A DNA stretch of 34,628 bases from an uncultured Selenomonadales bacterium (GTDB lineage Bacteria > Bacillota > Negativicutes > Selenomonadales > Selenomonadaceae), in contig CALFJC010000048.1 in assembly GCA_937877655.1 (NCBI GenBank), positions 1 to 34,628 on the forward strand. Reading direction: 5' to 3'. How positions within the stretch are numbered: the stretch's first letter is position 1; every line of letters starts with the position of its first letter. Shown piece after piece: positions 1 to 7,522 of the stretch. The translations under genes and the position numbers were made by a program. The notes beneath the pieces were generated by a model. That model was given only the letters and a program-made list of their open reading frames with translations, was not told the origin of the DNA and ran no database searches.

Positions 1-625
1 CAGCGCGGGAATATCGGTTGCTTAAAAATTTTTGCAGGCTCGAAAAAGTTTCATGCGGCGGAGAAAAAAATCCTTGACGATCGCAAAATTGCTTGACGAA
101 AAGATCCGTGCGAGTGTTTTCGCCTTTAACATACATGCAACCGCAAAAAATTCCGCCGCGTTTCAAAACCCGATAAGTTTCCGACCAAGCAGAATTTTTA
201 TCGGGGAAAGCGTGAAAGCCGTTGACCGATAAAACCAAATCGAAAAAATTATCTTCAAAAGGCAAATCGCCGACATCGCCTTGAATAAATTCTATTCCGC
301 GCAGATTCATTTGCTCTGCCCGTGCCCGCGCCGCCTCAAGCATTTTGTCCGAATAATCCAAGCAAAAAATTTTCGCGCCGCGCAGATTTTTATAGACGGG
401 CAACGACAAAACGCCCGTGCCGACGGGAACTTCCAAAAGTCGTCCGCAGAAATTTTCGGGGATGCCCGCAAAGGCTTGCGTCAAAAATTTTTGATGCGCC
501 GTCTCGTCAAGCCCCCAAAAAAATTTCAATGCCAATCGCGCAGGCAAATCGGCATTCGTCATCATTCTGTCAAAAAAAGTCGATAAGTGTCCGACCAGTT
601 GATAAGCATTAAAAATTTTCTTCAT
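1..625 (-). CDS. Class I SAM-dependent methyltransferase (3' end cut by window edge)
   Basis: The frame is open from an ATG at 625 to the window edge, giving about 208 residues that begin MKKIFNAYQL. Residues about 62-75 contain LLEVPVGTGVLSLP, a motif I (SAM-binding) variant. An acidic residue follows strand 2 (CLDYSDKMLEAA), then QGDVGDLPFEDNFFDLV and VLKRGGIFCG, as in the Methyltransf_11 family (UbiE-like small-molecule methyltransferases). The substrate cannot be told. The start overlaps the end of manA by 17 bp, so the two are probably translationally coupled in one minus-strand operon. The C-terminus lies outside the window. Confidence 0.85.
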   Translation of the reverse strand, partial: MKKIFNAYQLVGHLSTFFDRMMTNADLPARLALKFFWGLDETAHQKFLTQAFAGIPENFCGRLLEVPVGTGVLSLPVYKNLRGAKIFCLDYSDKMLEAARARAEQMNLRGIEFIQGDVGDLPFEDNFFDLVLSVNGFHAFPDKNSAWSETYRVLKRGGIFCGCMYVKGENTRTDLFVKQFCDRQGFFSPPHETFSSLQKFLSNRYSRA

Positions 626-1541
626 TACCGGGTACCGTCGTCAAGAGCGCGTCGCAACTCCCGCAAATTTTCCATTCGCCGGAATAAGCAGTCAGAAAAA
701 ACGAATCGCCTTTCCGATAAAAAATTTCTCTGCCGCCACAAGAAATTTTCCCTGTGCCGTCCAATATCAACACGTTCAAAAAAGTTTTTTCGTCAACGTT
801 GCCGCGAGCTTCGGATAAAATTTTCCCGTCGAGATTGAGTTTGTCGACAACGAAATAATCACAAACGGCAATGTGCGGATAATTTTTGCCGCGAGCCTTC
901 GAAGGATTTAAATTCGTCACGTCAAGGGCTTTTTCGATATGGAGCGGGCGATTTCTGCCGTAGTCGAAGACGCGATAACTCACATTTGAATTTTGTTGAA
1001 TCTCGGCGAGCAAAATTCCCTTGCCGACCGCGTGAATTGTTCCCGCCGGAATAAAAATCACGTCACCTTTTTTGACGGACAGAGCGTTCAAAACTTCCGG
1101 CAACGAATTATTTTTTATGCGGGCGGCAAATTCTTCTTTGGAAATTTTTTTCTTAAAGCCGCAATACAGCACGGAATTTTCTTCGGCGTCGAGAATGTAC
1201 CACATTTCGCTTTTGCCGAGCTGATTTTCATGAATCTTGGCGTATTCGTCGTTAGGATGAACTTGCACCGATAAATTTTCGCGGGCGTCGATAAACTTTA
1301 TAAGGACGGGAAAATTTTCAAAGCGTCTGCAGTTAGTACCCAAAATTTCTTTGCCGTTGCGTTTTAAATATTCGGCAAGAGTTTCTCCGTTCTCAAGAGT
1401 TGACGCGCCGTCGGGATGAACGGATAACGTCCAAGCTTCCGCGCAGATTTTTTCTTTGCTGTCAAAACCGAATTCCTCAATCAGTCTTCGTCCGCCCCAA
1501 ATATAATTTTTACAAGCAGGTTTCAATTTCAAAATCGCCAT
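609..1541 (-). CDS. manA: Mannose-6-phosphate isomerase, class I
   Basis: A 310-residue cytoplasmic zinc enzyme that interconverts mannose-6-phosphate and fructose-6-phosphate, feeding GDP-mannose and glycan synthesis. It has the family opening (KPACKNYIWGGRRL) and the zinc-ligand motifs QVHPND, GKSEMWY and PAGTIHAVG, followed by RNRPLHIEKAL. The ATG at 1541 is chosen because GGAGGGG lies just upstream and the homology begins there. A longer reading from 1643 would run through the promoter. It has its own promoter (1582-1610) and is followed by the overlapping methyltransferase gene. Confidence 0.93.
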   Translation of the reverse strand: MAILKLKPACKNYIWGGRRLIEEFGFDSKEKICAEAWTLSVHPDGASTLENGETLAEYLKRNGKEILGTNCRRFENFPVLIKFIDARENLSVQVHPNDEYAKIHENQLGKSEMWYILDAEENSVLYCGFKKKISKEEFAARIKNNSLPEVLNALSVKKGDVIFIPAGTIHAVGKGILLAEIQQNSNVSYRVFDYGRNRPLHIEKALDVTNLNPSKARGKNYPHIAVCDYFVVDKLNLDGKILSEARGNVDEKTFLNVLILDGTGKISCGGREIFYRKGDSFFLTAYSGEWKICGSCDALLTTVPGNEENF

Positions 1542-1581
1542 AAAAAAATTTCCCCTCCGATTCTTGCGAAAGTTTAAGGGG

Positions 1582-1610
1582 AAAATAACATGTATGAAAA
1601 AATTTTTCAA
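1582..1610 (-). promoter_or_regulatory. Promoter of manA
   Basis: On the minus strand TTGAAA (1610-1605), a 17-bp spacer and TATTTT (1587-1582) form a sigma-70-type promoter about 40 bp before the manA start. It follows the stray rlmH tail and the rlmH terminator. Confidence 0.55.
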
Positions 1611-1631
1611 GGGCGAATCGATTTGCGAAAA

Positions 1632-1786
1632 AATTTCTACCAATGATAAGGTTCGTTGCGATTGATTTTGAACGCCCGATAAATTTGTTCGACAAGGAAA
1701 AGCCGCGCCATTTGATGAGTTAAAGTCATTTGCGACAAGCTCAATCGGAATGCCGCCGCCCGTCGAAGTTCTTCACTCAAGCCGAA
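1632..1786 (-). pseudogene. Orphan 3' tail of rlmH
   Basis: These 155 bp repeat the last 49 codons and stop of rlmH, which has its own copy at 1825-1979 (offset 193 bp). I count five mismatches, all at third codon positions and all synonymous, so the encoded tail, from FGLSEELRRAA to NRNEPYHW and stop, is identical. No start codon or ribosome site is in frame, so it is not expressed as a protein by itself. It begins just after the rlmH terminator. The pattern implies that the fragment came from a functional rlmH allele and not from drift after a simple local duplication. Confidence 0.9.
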
Positions 1787-1794
1787 TTTTCCAT

Positions 1795-1821
1795 AAAAAA
1801 ATCTCGCCGCTTTGACGAGAT
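1795..1821 (-). terminator. Rho-independent terminator of htrA-rlmH
   Basis: On the minus strand ATCTCG and CGAGAT form a stem, followed by a run of seven T. It lies 9 bp after the rlmH stop, between the gene and the stray tail. Confidence 0.65.
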
Positions 1822-1829
1822 AAAAATTT

Positions 1830-2273
1830 CTACCAATGATAAGGTTCGTTGCGATTGATTTTGAACGCCCGATAAATTTGTTCGACGAGAAAAAGCCGCG
1901 CCATTTGATGCGTCAAAGTCATTTGCGACAAGCTCAATCGGAATGCCGCCGCCCGTCGAAGTTCTTCGCTCAAGCCGAAGGCTCCGCCGATTGCAAAAGT
2001 CAAATTGCTCACTCCGTTTAAGTTCAGCGCGGAGATTTTTTTTGCGAAGTTTTCGGAACTCAATTCTTCGCCCGCAACGTCCAAAACACACAGCCACGAA
2101 TTTTGCGGAACGAGCGATAAAATTTTTTGCCCTTCCTCTTCGACGGTGCGACATTCGGAAACTTCGCGGACTTCGATTGTCGCAAATTTTTTTATGCGCT
2201 TTAAATATTCCGCGACGCCGTCCGTCAAAAATTTTTCTTTAAGCTTGCCGATGACGATTAAATTTATTTTCAT
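1830..2273 (-). CDS. rlmH: 23S rRNA (pseudouridine-1915-N3)-methyltransferase
   Basis: A 147-residue SPOUT-class methyltransferase that methylates pseudouridine 1915 in helix 69 of 23S rRNA. It opens MKINLIVIGKLKEKF, has the glycine-rich SAM loop TFAIGGAFGLSEE, the LSLSQMTLTHQMARL segment and the conserved terminal RNEPYHW. The length is normal for the family. The ATG overlaps the TGA of the upstream htrA gene in an ATGA arrangement. In staphylococci the 3' end of this gene (orfX) is the attachment site of SCC elements, which is relevant because a second copy of the 3' end lies immediately downstream. Confidence 0.97.
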   Translation of the reverse strand: MKINLIVIGKLKEKFLTDGVAEYLKRIKKFATIEVREVSECRTVEEEGQKILSLVPQNSWLCVLDVAGEELSSENFAKKISALNLNGVSNLTFAIGGAFGLSEELRRAAAFRLSLSQMTLTHQMARLFLVEQIYRAFKINRNEPYHW

Positions 2274-3424
2274 TGATTCGACGGTTGCGGCATTTCTTCC
2301 AAAGTGACTTCAACGGTTTCTTCGTGCCCTTCACGGTCGCATAAAACTTTGACTTTGTCGCCGACTTTGTGAGCCGCAACTTCATTGCGAACGTCGGTTA
2401 CCGAATTGACTTCCTTTCCGTCAATGGCAAGAATTATATCGCCGCGTTGGAAACCTGCGCGCCCGGCAGGCGAATCAAGCCCGACTTGGAAAACATAAAC
2501 GCCCTTTTCAATCGAAAGCTGATAGCCGTAACGAGCGGCAGTCGGTTTGTCAAAAATCGTCACGCCGAGATAAGGACGCGCCACATAACCTTTATCCATC
2601 AATTCATTTACAATCGTCTTGACTGTGTTAATCGGAATTGCAAAGCCCATGCCTTCAACGCCGTTGGTTGCAAGTTTCGCGCTGTTTATCCCAATGACTT
2701 CGCCGTCGGCATTTACCAAAGCTCCGCCCGAATTGCCGGGACTTATCGCCGCGTCCGTCTGGAAAAGTTTAACGCGCCTGTCATTGAGATCAAGCGTCCT
2801 GTTCAATGCGCTGATAACGCCGACAGTCACGGAACCTTGAAACTCCAAGCCCATCGGGTTTCCTATTGCAATGGCAGGCTCGCCGACAACAACTTCATCC
2901 GAATCGCCAAGCTCGGCTGTCGGCAAATCTTTTGCATCGACTTTCACAACCGCAATATCCGTCATTTCGTCCGTGCCGATTAAAGTTCCGTTGACAGTAT
3001 TTCCGTCCGACAACGAAACAATAATTTCCTTCGCGCCCGCGATAACATGATTGTTTGTGATAATGTAGCCGTCATTTCTGAAAATCACGCCGGAGCCGAC
3101 GCCTTCAGTTTCAAATGTCCGATTAAAAATGTCGTGCGCCACAGCTTTATTTGTTATGCCGACAACTGCAGGACCGACCATCCTTGCCACGCGCACGGCG
3201 GGAGTATTTCTCGCATCGGAAATTTTTGCGTTACTTTCGGGCTTATTCGGAGAAGCCTCCGTAACTTTTGCCGTCTGCGTTACCGAAGTTTTTTCGACAG
3301 CCGATTTATTTTCTCCGCCGCTTGAATCTTCATTTGCCCCCGTCAAATCTCCGCAACCGCTGAGCGTCAAAACTGCCGCCAGAGCCGCCGCGCAGATTAT
3401 TTTTGTAATTTTTCTCGACCTCAT
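2270..3424 (-). CDS. HtrA/DegP-family serine protease, predicted lipoprotein
   Basis: A 384-residue S1C protease with a PDZ domain, for envelope protein quality control. Residues 1-24 are a lipoprotein signal ending in the lipobox LSGC (Cys24). A low-complexity Ser/Lys/Glu linker follows to about residue 75. The trypsin-like domain carries His126 (TNNHVIAG), Asp156 (MTDIAVV) and Ser232 (PGNSGGAL). One PDZ domain occupies about residues 285-375 (PYLGVTIF, GRAGFQRGDIILAIDG). It has a strong promoter at 3446-3474 and GGAGGTG before the ATG, and it is translationally coupled to rlmH. A lipid anchor, as opposed to a transmembrane helix, is less common for Firmicute HtrA proteins. Confidence 0.93.
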   Translation of the reverse strand: MRSRKITKIICAAALAAVLTLSGCGDLTGANEDSSGGENKSAVEKTSVTQTAKVTEASPNKPESNAKISDARNTPAVRVARMVGPAVVGITNKAVAHDIFNRTFETEGVGSGVIFRNDGYIITNNHVIAGAKEIIVSLSDGNTVNGTLIGTDEMTDIAVVKVDAKDLPTAELGDSDEVVVGEPAIAIGNPMGLEFQGSVTVGVISALNRTLDLNDRRVKLFQTDAAISPGNSGGALVNADGEVIGINSAKLATNGVEGMGFAIPINTVKTIVNELMDKGYVARPYLGVTIFDKPTAARYGYQLSIEKGVYVFQVGLDSPAGRAGFQRGDIILAIDGKEVNSVTDVRNEVAAHKVGDKVKVLCDREGHEETVEVTLEEMPQPSNQ

Positions 3425-3445
3425 GCCTTAAGCACCTCCGCCGCC

Positions 3446-3474
3446 ATTGTAATTTTTGCGCCGCCGATTGTCAA
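3446..3474 (-). promoter_or_regulatory. Promoter of htrA-rlmH
   Basis: TTGACA (3474-3469), a 17-bp spacer and TACAAT (3451-3446) on the minus strand give a near-consensus sigma-70 promoter, 22 bp before the htrA ATG. Confidence 0.8.
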
Positions 3475-3534
3475 TTCAAGTTTTGATTAGAATCTTCATA
3501 GAAAAATCACGGCGCAATTTTTCAGAAAATGCTG

Positions 3535-3561
3535 TTGACTTCGCGGAAACTGTGCTATAAT
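3535..3561 (+). promoter_or_regulatory. Promoter of the 3608 gene
   Basis: TTGACT (3535-3540) and TATAAT (3556-3561) are separated by a short 15-bp spacer, but the -10 is extended (TGCTATAAT). It diverges from the htrA promoter. Confidence 0.7.
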
Positions 3562-3607
3562 TAACACACTCAAAAAGGAATGAGGCATTGTTAGGGAGGG
3601 ACAAATC

Positions 3608-4351
3608 ATGTTGAACACAATCGGCACAAATTATCTCGGTCAATATCAAAAGGCAGGATTTTTCGGGATGAATAATTCGGCGACTCAAAGTAAAAGCAAC
3701 GCCGCAACTTCAAATTTCGCCGAAAAAACAATCGTCGACATTTCGGAAGACGGCTTGGACGCTCTGGAGCAGTCGCAAAACGCCGTTAAGCCCGACGAGC
3801 AAAAACTTTCCGCCAAAGCGCAGAGTTATCTTGAAAATCTTCGCAAGCAATACGGCGACTATGACTTTTTCGTCTCCGACGATCTCGACGCCGCGCAGAC
3901 CGCAGGCAGTTCAAAAGAGTATTCCGTTATCTTCACCACAGAAGAGTTGGAAAAAATGGCTGAAGACGAGGAATACGCGGGAAAAGTCATGGGCAATGTC
4001 GGAAAAGCCGTCGACCTGCTTAAAAATCTTTCGGAAAAAGATTTGGGCGAAGGCGTTCAGTTCTCGCAACTTTCCGTTTCCTTTGATGACGAAGGCAACA
4101 TGAAACTCTTCGCGCAGCTCGAAAAACTTTCCGAAGATCAAGCCAAGCGTTTGGAAGAGGCTAAGGAAAAACGCGCCGAAGAAAATAAAGCCGCCGAGAA
4201 AAAATCTTCGGAGACTGAAAAGGAACAAGCCGACTTCACCAAAATTATTTTCAAAGTTGCCGACGTTGAAGCCGATTCGGAAGAAGAATTGCTTACAAAA
4301 ATTTTCGGTATCGATTGGTCAAAAATTCCCGACGAAGAAGCTTACATTTAA
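3608..4351 (+). CDS. Uncharacterised protein resembling DUF6033
   Basis: 247 residues with no signal peptide or membrane segment. The start follows AGGGAGGG by 7 bp and a strong extended -10 promoter. The N-terminus (MLNTIGTNYLGQYQ) is followed by the region QSYLENLRKQYGDYDFFV, which recalls the Firmicute family DUF6033. Residues about 180-205 are a highly charged Glu/Lys/Ala helix, probably a coiled coil (SEDQAKRLEEAKEKRAEEN). The C-terminal part is acidic. Related proteins occur in clostridia, often with no known role. The gene is monocistronic, with a good terminator at 4408-4431. The family name is from memory of the motif, so the function is left open. Confidence 0.75.
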   Translation: MLNTIGTNYLGQYQKAGFFGMNNSATQSKSNAATSNFAEKTIVDISEDGLDALEQSQNAVKPDEQKLSAKAQSYLENLRKQYGDYDFFVSDDLDAAQTAGSSKEYSVIFTTEELEKMAEDEEYAGKVMGNVGKAVDLLKNLSEKDLGEGVQFSQLSVSFDDEGNMKLFAQLEKLSEDQAKRLEEAKEKRAEENKAAEKKSSETEKEQADFTKIIFKVADVEADSEEELLTKIFGIDWSKIPDEEAYI

Positions 4352-4407
4352 TTGCTTGCAAGTCTTGAATGTTTTGATTCTAAAAATAATCTTGAACATC
4401 AACTTCA

Positions 4408-4431
4408 CTCCCTTTGCGGGAGATTTTTTTT
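4408..4431 (+). terminator. Terminator after the 3608 gene
   Basis: CTCCC (4408-4412) and GGGAG (4418-4422) form a stem with a 5-nt loop, followed by eight T. Confidence 0.75.
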
Positions 4432-4456
4432 AAACAAAACTTTCAAGTGTTCGGAT

Positions 4457-4483
4457 AAAAAAAGCCCCGGCAAAATGTCGGGA
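4457..4483 (-). terminator. Terminator of the aldolase remnant
   Basis: On the minus strand CCCGACA and GCCGGGG pair imperfectly around TTTT and are followed by seven T. It lies about 30 bp after the aldolase stop and appears to be the original terminator of the operon. Confidence 0.7.
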
Positions 4484-4515
4484 TAAAAATTTGGGATTGT
4501 GGAAGGGGTTAAGAG

Positions 4516-4665
4516 TTAAGCTTTGCCGATGCTGCCGACCACCTCCATTTTTTACGCAACATATGCTGTAACTTCTTTCATGCCAAGCGCGGAATATTTT
4601 TTCGGATCGAAAGCGTTGGGATTTTCCGCCATAAATTTTTTGACGCCGCTTGTGCAGTGCATGAC
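4516..4665 (-). pseudogene. 3' end of a class II fructose/tagatose-bisphosphate aldolase
   Basis: About 50 codons that match the C-terminus of class II aldolases (FbaA/GatY/KbaY type). They include KKFMAENPNAFDPKKYSAL, then MKEVTAYVA, an in-frame TAA at 4554-4552, and MEVVGSIGKA before the final stop. The zinc and phosphate-binding core is absent, so this is a tail without a body. It sits at the distal end of the decayed galactitol-type operon, with the operon terminator still in place. An aldolase that splits tagatose- or fructose-bisphosphate would fit that pathway. The 5' end abuts the stop of the HNH remnant directly. Confidence 0.75.
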
Positions 4666-5191
4666 TTAAAGGACGTTTCGATAAGTTTTTCCTCCGATTA
4701 TATTGCCAATGAGTGTTGGGCTGACGTTAAATTTTCTCGCTAAAGCAAACTGACCGAATTTTTTACCGTGCAGATTATAATTTTTGCGAATATATCGGAC
4801 ATCTTCTTCTGTCAAATTCGACATCCCATTTTTTGTTCCAATATTCGGCTTGCAGGTTCCTATTCGATAAGAATGTTTTTTGTTTTCGCTGTTCGTTACC
4901 TATTCCAAGTTCTCAACTCGATTATCGGTCTTATCGCAGTTGATGTGATTAACTTGCGGCTTGTCTTCGGGATTTGAAATGAATGTTTAGGCAACGAGGC
5001 GATGAACTTTACACGGTTTGCACTCGCCGTCTTTATGAAGTACGGCGTAAATGCAAGTATCCTGCGCTGTTTACACTCGGATTAAGTATCTTTTCGCGCC
5101 CATACCAGAGACTTTTAACTCGTCCATAGTTGCTGATTTGATAAAGTCCCTTGCATCTCTCGATTTCACGCCAAATTTCTGTTTCAAACGT
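4666..5191 (-). pseudogene. Decayed NUMOD4/HNH homing-type endonuclease
   Basis: On the minus strand a NUMOD4-like opening, EIWREIERCKGLYQISNYG then RVKSLW, is followed after a one-base frameshift by an HNH core: LHKDGECKPCKVHRLVA, a TAA stop, and NPEDKPQVNHINCDKTDN with RVENLE. A TAG then stands where the family has the Trp of LEWVTN. The C-terminal part carries a helix-turn-helix-like DNA-binding segment (GKKFGQFALARKFNVSP). The expected start position, after AAGGAG, reads ACG, so the start codon also seems lost. Such genes are usually phage-borne or free-standing homing endonucleases. It has its own promoter. Confidence 0.8.
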
Positions 5192-5278
5192 AAAAATCGC
5201 TCCTTCGTGCTTGATTTTACACGTTGAAACGGTTAAACTTGCCCGGAAAAGCTTTTGACTCGCGTTTCAGCGTGCTTA

Positions 5279-5324
5279 GTTAGTCTAACAACTGAACTTT
5301 AGCACGAATTGCGGCGCGGGTCAA
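5279..5324 (-). promoter_or_regulatory. Promoter and possible operator of the HNH remnant
   Basis: On the minus strand TTGACC (5324-5319), a 17-bp spacer and TAAAGT (5301-5296) form a promoter. The 11-bp palindrome GTTAGTCTAAC (5279-5289) falls at the expected transcription start and could be a repressor site. The roughly 75 bp up to the IIC remnant at 5401 hold nothing else recognisable. Confidence 0.45.
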
Positions 5325-5400
5325 TTATTTTGCTCGATTGCTACGAAAAACTGATTCGGAACACTGAAACGGCAAAATTTTAGCGTTTTGAAAGAGAAAA

Positions 5401-5566
5401 TTATAAAATCCAAAATACCGGATTTTTACAAATGCCGATCTTGACTGTGCGGCTTATCGGCGTGCCGAGTAAAATTGTAATGACGAAGATAACAATCGGG
5501 AGCAGAATCCCTACCCGCCGCGCCCAATTCGATAAAATACTGGACGACACTCAAAATCATATCCAT
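5401..5566 (-). pseudogene. N-terminal remnant of galactitol-type PTS IIC
   Basis: The ATG at 5566 follows GGAGGG. The reading MDMILSVVQYFIELGAA continues, after a one-base frameshift, as VGILLPIVIFVITILLG and TPISRTVKIGIC. This aligns with the first 45 or so residues of GatC-type IIC permeases (first transmembrane segment and its loop). Homology stops near 5420, and more than 400 residues are missing. It stands directly downstream of the IIB gene, the normal position of gatC. Confidence 0.7.
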
Positions 5567-5582
5567 TAGGATTCCCTCCTTC

Positions 5583-5624
5583 AAAAAAATTTAACGGGCG
5601 ACCCCACACTCGGCAGAATCGCCC
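5583..5624 (-). other. Intercistronic hairpin between IIB and IIC remnants
   Basis: On the minus strand GGGCGA (5601-5596 region) pairs with TCGCCC (5624-5619 region) across a 17-nt loop, and a T-rich run follows. It could be a partial terminator or an mRNA stabiliser that sets the ratio of IIB to IIC. Confidence 0.35.
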
Positions 5625-5653
5625 GCCGTTGTCGGGGAGTGATTTTAATGGCT

Positions 5654-5907
5654 TTACTTCTTGAGGATGTTGAGAATTTTTTCTTCGGTTGCTTCTTTGT
5701 TAATGCCGATGAGGAAAGCCATGTCATTGACGTAAGGAGTGCTCCACGTCGGTTTGATTCTCATCGTCGTGATAATCAAGTCGACGCCCGCGAGGTTGCC
5801 TTCGATTTCGATAATGCGCATTTGCTGAACGTCCGCATCAATGCCGTTTGCTTTGCACAGGTTGCGACCGCTCCGCCGCACGCCACGATAATTTTTTTCT
5901 TTGCCAT
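5654..5907 (-). pseudogene. Galactitol-type PTS IIB with internal deletion
   Basis: The true start is the ATG at 5907, after TTGGAGG. It opens MAKKKIIVACGGAVAT, where IIB proteins of the lactose/galactitol class carry the phospho-accepting Cys in a CGGAVAT motif. The reading then jumps frame into CKANGIDADVQQMRIIEIEG and ends in a normal C-terminus (TEEKILNILKK). About ten residues of helix 1 are missing at the junction and the frame is shifted, so no functional IIB can be made. Spacing to the IIA gene is about 33 bp. Confidence 0.8.
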
Positions 5908-5940
5908 TTTGATAACCTCCAATCAATTTATAAAAAGTGT

Positions 5941-6320
5941 TTAGCCCTTCTTGCCGAAATATTTTTCCATAATGCCGATAATTTGTTCCGCACTCACTGA
6001 GTCTTTCAAAGCTTGAATCATGTCGGGATTTTGGAAACTCGTAAACATTTCGCGAAGGATTGTCAAATGCTGTCCGCTGTCTTTGATCGCAAGCAGGAAT
6101 ACAAATTTCGCCTCGATTGTCTCGTCAGGATTTTCCATTGAACGGAACTTGACGGGCTTATTTAATTTTGCAACAGCGATTCCGTTTTTAAGGACGTTGT
6201 CTTCGGGCGTGGCATGTGGAATTGCTGTTGCCAAAGTCAAAAGTTGCAAGCCGGTCGGAAAATTTCCTTCGCGTTCAATCACCGCGTCGATATAAGCCGA
6301 ATTGACGTAGCCCGCATCGT
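5941..6320 (-). pseudogene. PTS IIA (fructose/mannitol/galactitol class), N-terminus lost, fused to dehydrogenase
   Basis: This is the C-terminal 125 or so residues of an EIIA type-2 domain. It has the start of the conserved core (AYIDAVIEREGNFPTGLQL), the phospho-His motif IPHATPEDNV and a second conserved His in SGQHLTIL. The first 25-30 residues and the intergenic region are gone. The domain is joined in frame, near 6320, to the end of the preceding dehydrogenase (GAIKVLYIM). The upstream dehydrogenase frame is itself interrupted, so only internal initiation could produce it. Confidence 0.8.
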
Positions 6321-7376
6321 CATCCATAATGTAGAGAACTTTAATCGCGCCGCTTGTCCTGTCCGTCAATGTCTCGAAAGCTTTTATGCCGTCGCTGAGT
6401 TTGAATTTGTGGGTAATGAGTTCATCGACTTTTATTTTGTCGGAGCCGATTAACTCTGCCGTGCCTATCCAATCATTGCCGGGAAAAGGAGCTTTAAAAC
6501 TCTGCCACGAACCTGTTACATTGAGTTCCCCGCGCAGAATTTTTTCAAACGTCTTCGCAGGAAATTTAACTTCGCCGTGTGCCGTGCCGACGTAAACGAC
6601 CGTGCCTTTTTTCTTGACAGGTTCAAGAATTTGTGCTTGAAGGAAGGGAACGCCCGCAGTCTCGAACTCATAATCAACCAAGCCATGCTCATTGAAATAA
6701 TTCGCTACGTCAACATTTTTGGAATTGAGGACTTCATACGCGCCGAGTTTTTTCGCCATTTAAAGTTTGTTGTCGTCAATGTCGATTGCATAGACTTTTT
6801 CCAAGCCTTCACGAGCAAAACTTCCAGCGTCAACATTCCGATTGTTCCGCAACCGTAGACTACGGCTGATTTGCCAACGTCAATCGCGCCTGCTCTCTCG
6901 ACGCCGTGAATTGCAAACGTTGTCGGCTCGATAACGGCGGCTTGTTCAAAAGTTACGTTGTCGGCAATGGGAATAAGATTTTTCGCGGGAACTGCAACAT
7001 ATTCAGCCATTGCGCCTTGCTGACGAGAACCGATAAAGCTGTAGTGAGTGCACATTGCCGGAAGTCCTTGCTCGCATTCCTCGCAGTGACTGCAAGGAAT
7101 CAGTGGAGCAACCTTCACACGTGCACCGAGTTTTACGTTCCTGACATTCAAGCCGAGATTGACAACTTCACCGCTGAATTCATGACCGAGTGTCACGGGA
7201 TAAAAATGACAGCCGCCGTGCAACACGCGAGGAATGTCACTGCCACAAATTTCGCAAGCACGAACTTTGATTAAAACTTCGTCAGCTTTGAGTTCGGGAA
7301 CAGGAATTTCTTTGTAAGTAAAAACCTTGTCCGCTTCGACGTCCAACGCTTTCATCTTGGCAGGTACTTTGTTCAT
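6321..7376 (-). pseudogene. Galactitol-1-phosphate 5-dehydrogenase-like zinc alcohol dehydrogenase, broken
   Basis: A medium-chain Zn-dependent dehydrogenase that would oxidise a hexitol or pentitol phosphate after PTS uptake. The ATG at 7376 is preferred because GGAG stands 9 bp upstream. It carries the catalytic zinc ligands (CEICGSDIPRVL and LGHEFSGEV), the four-Cys structural zinc lobe (CSHCEECEQGLPAMC) and the Rossmann loop YGCGTIGML. Near 6822 the frame shifts, and in the second frame a TAA at 6762-6760 replaces a codon between DDNKL and MAKKLGAYEV. The C-terminus then fuses to the IIA remnant. The GatD assignment rests on the overall pattern and PTS context. Confidence 0.8.
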
Positions 7377-7480
7377 AATCATCAACTCCTTATTTCAACG
7401 TTGTTTATTACTTTCTGCCGAAAATATATCGCGGGAATTTTTCCTTGCATAGTTGCAAAATTTCCTGTCAGAGCGGAAAT

Positions 7481-7506
7481 GAAAACCGCCCGACAAAATC
7501 GAGCGG
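7481..7506 (-). terminator. Terminator after the PRD regulator
   Basis: On the minus strand CCGCTCGA and TCGGGCGG form a stem around TTTTG, followed by TTTT. It separates the regulator from the dehydrogenase gene. Confidence 0.5.
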
Positions 7507-7522
7507 CTAAAAAATTTTCCGT

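Noticed and set aside
1777..2154. 125-codon open frame on the minus strand ending MENSA
   Set aside because: Out of frame with rlmH and spanning its terminator; not a gene.
2369..2983. 204-codon open frame on the plus strand
   Set aside because: It is antisense to the protease gene, with no ribosome site and no recognisable domain; GC-rich third positions of the real gene create it.
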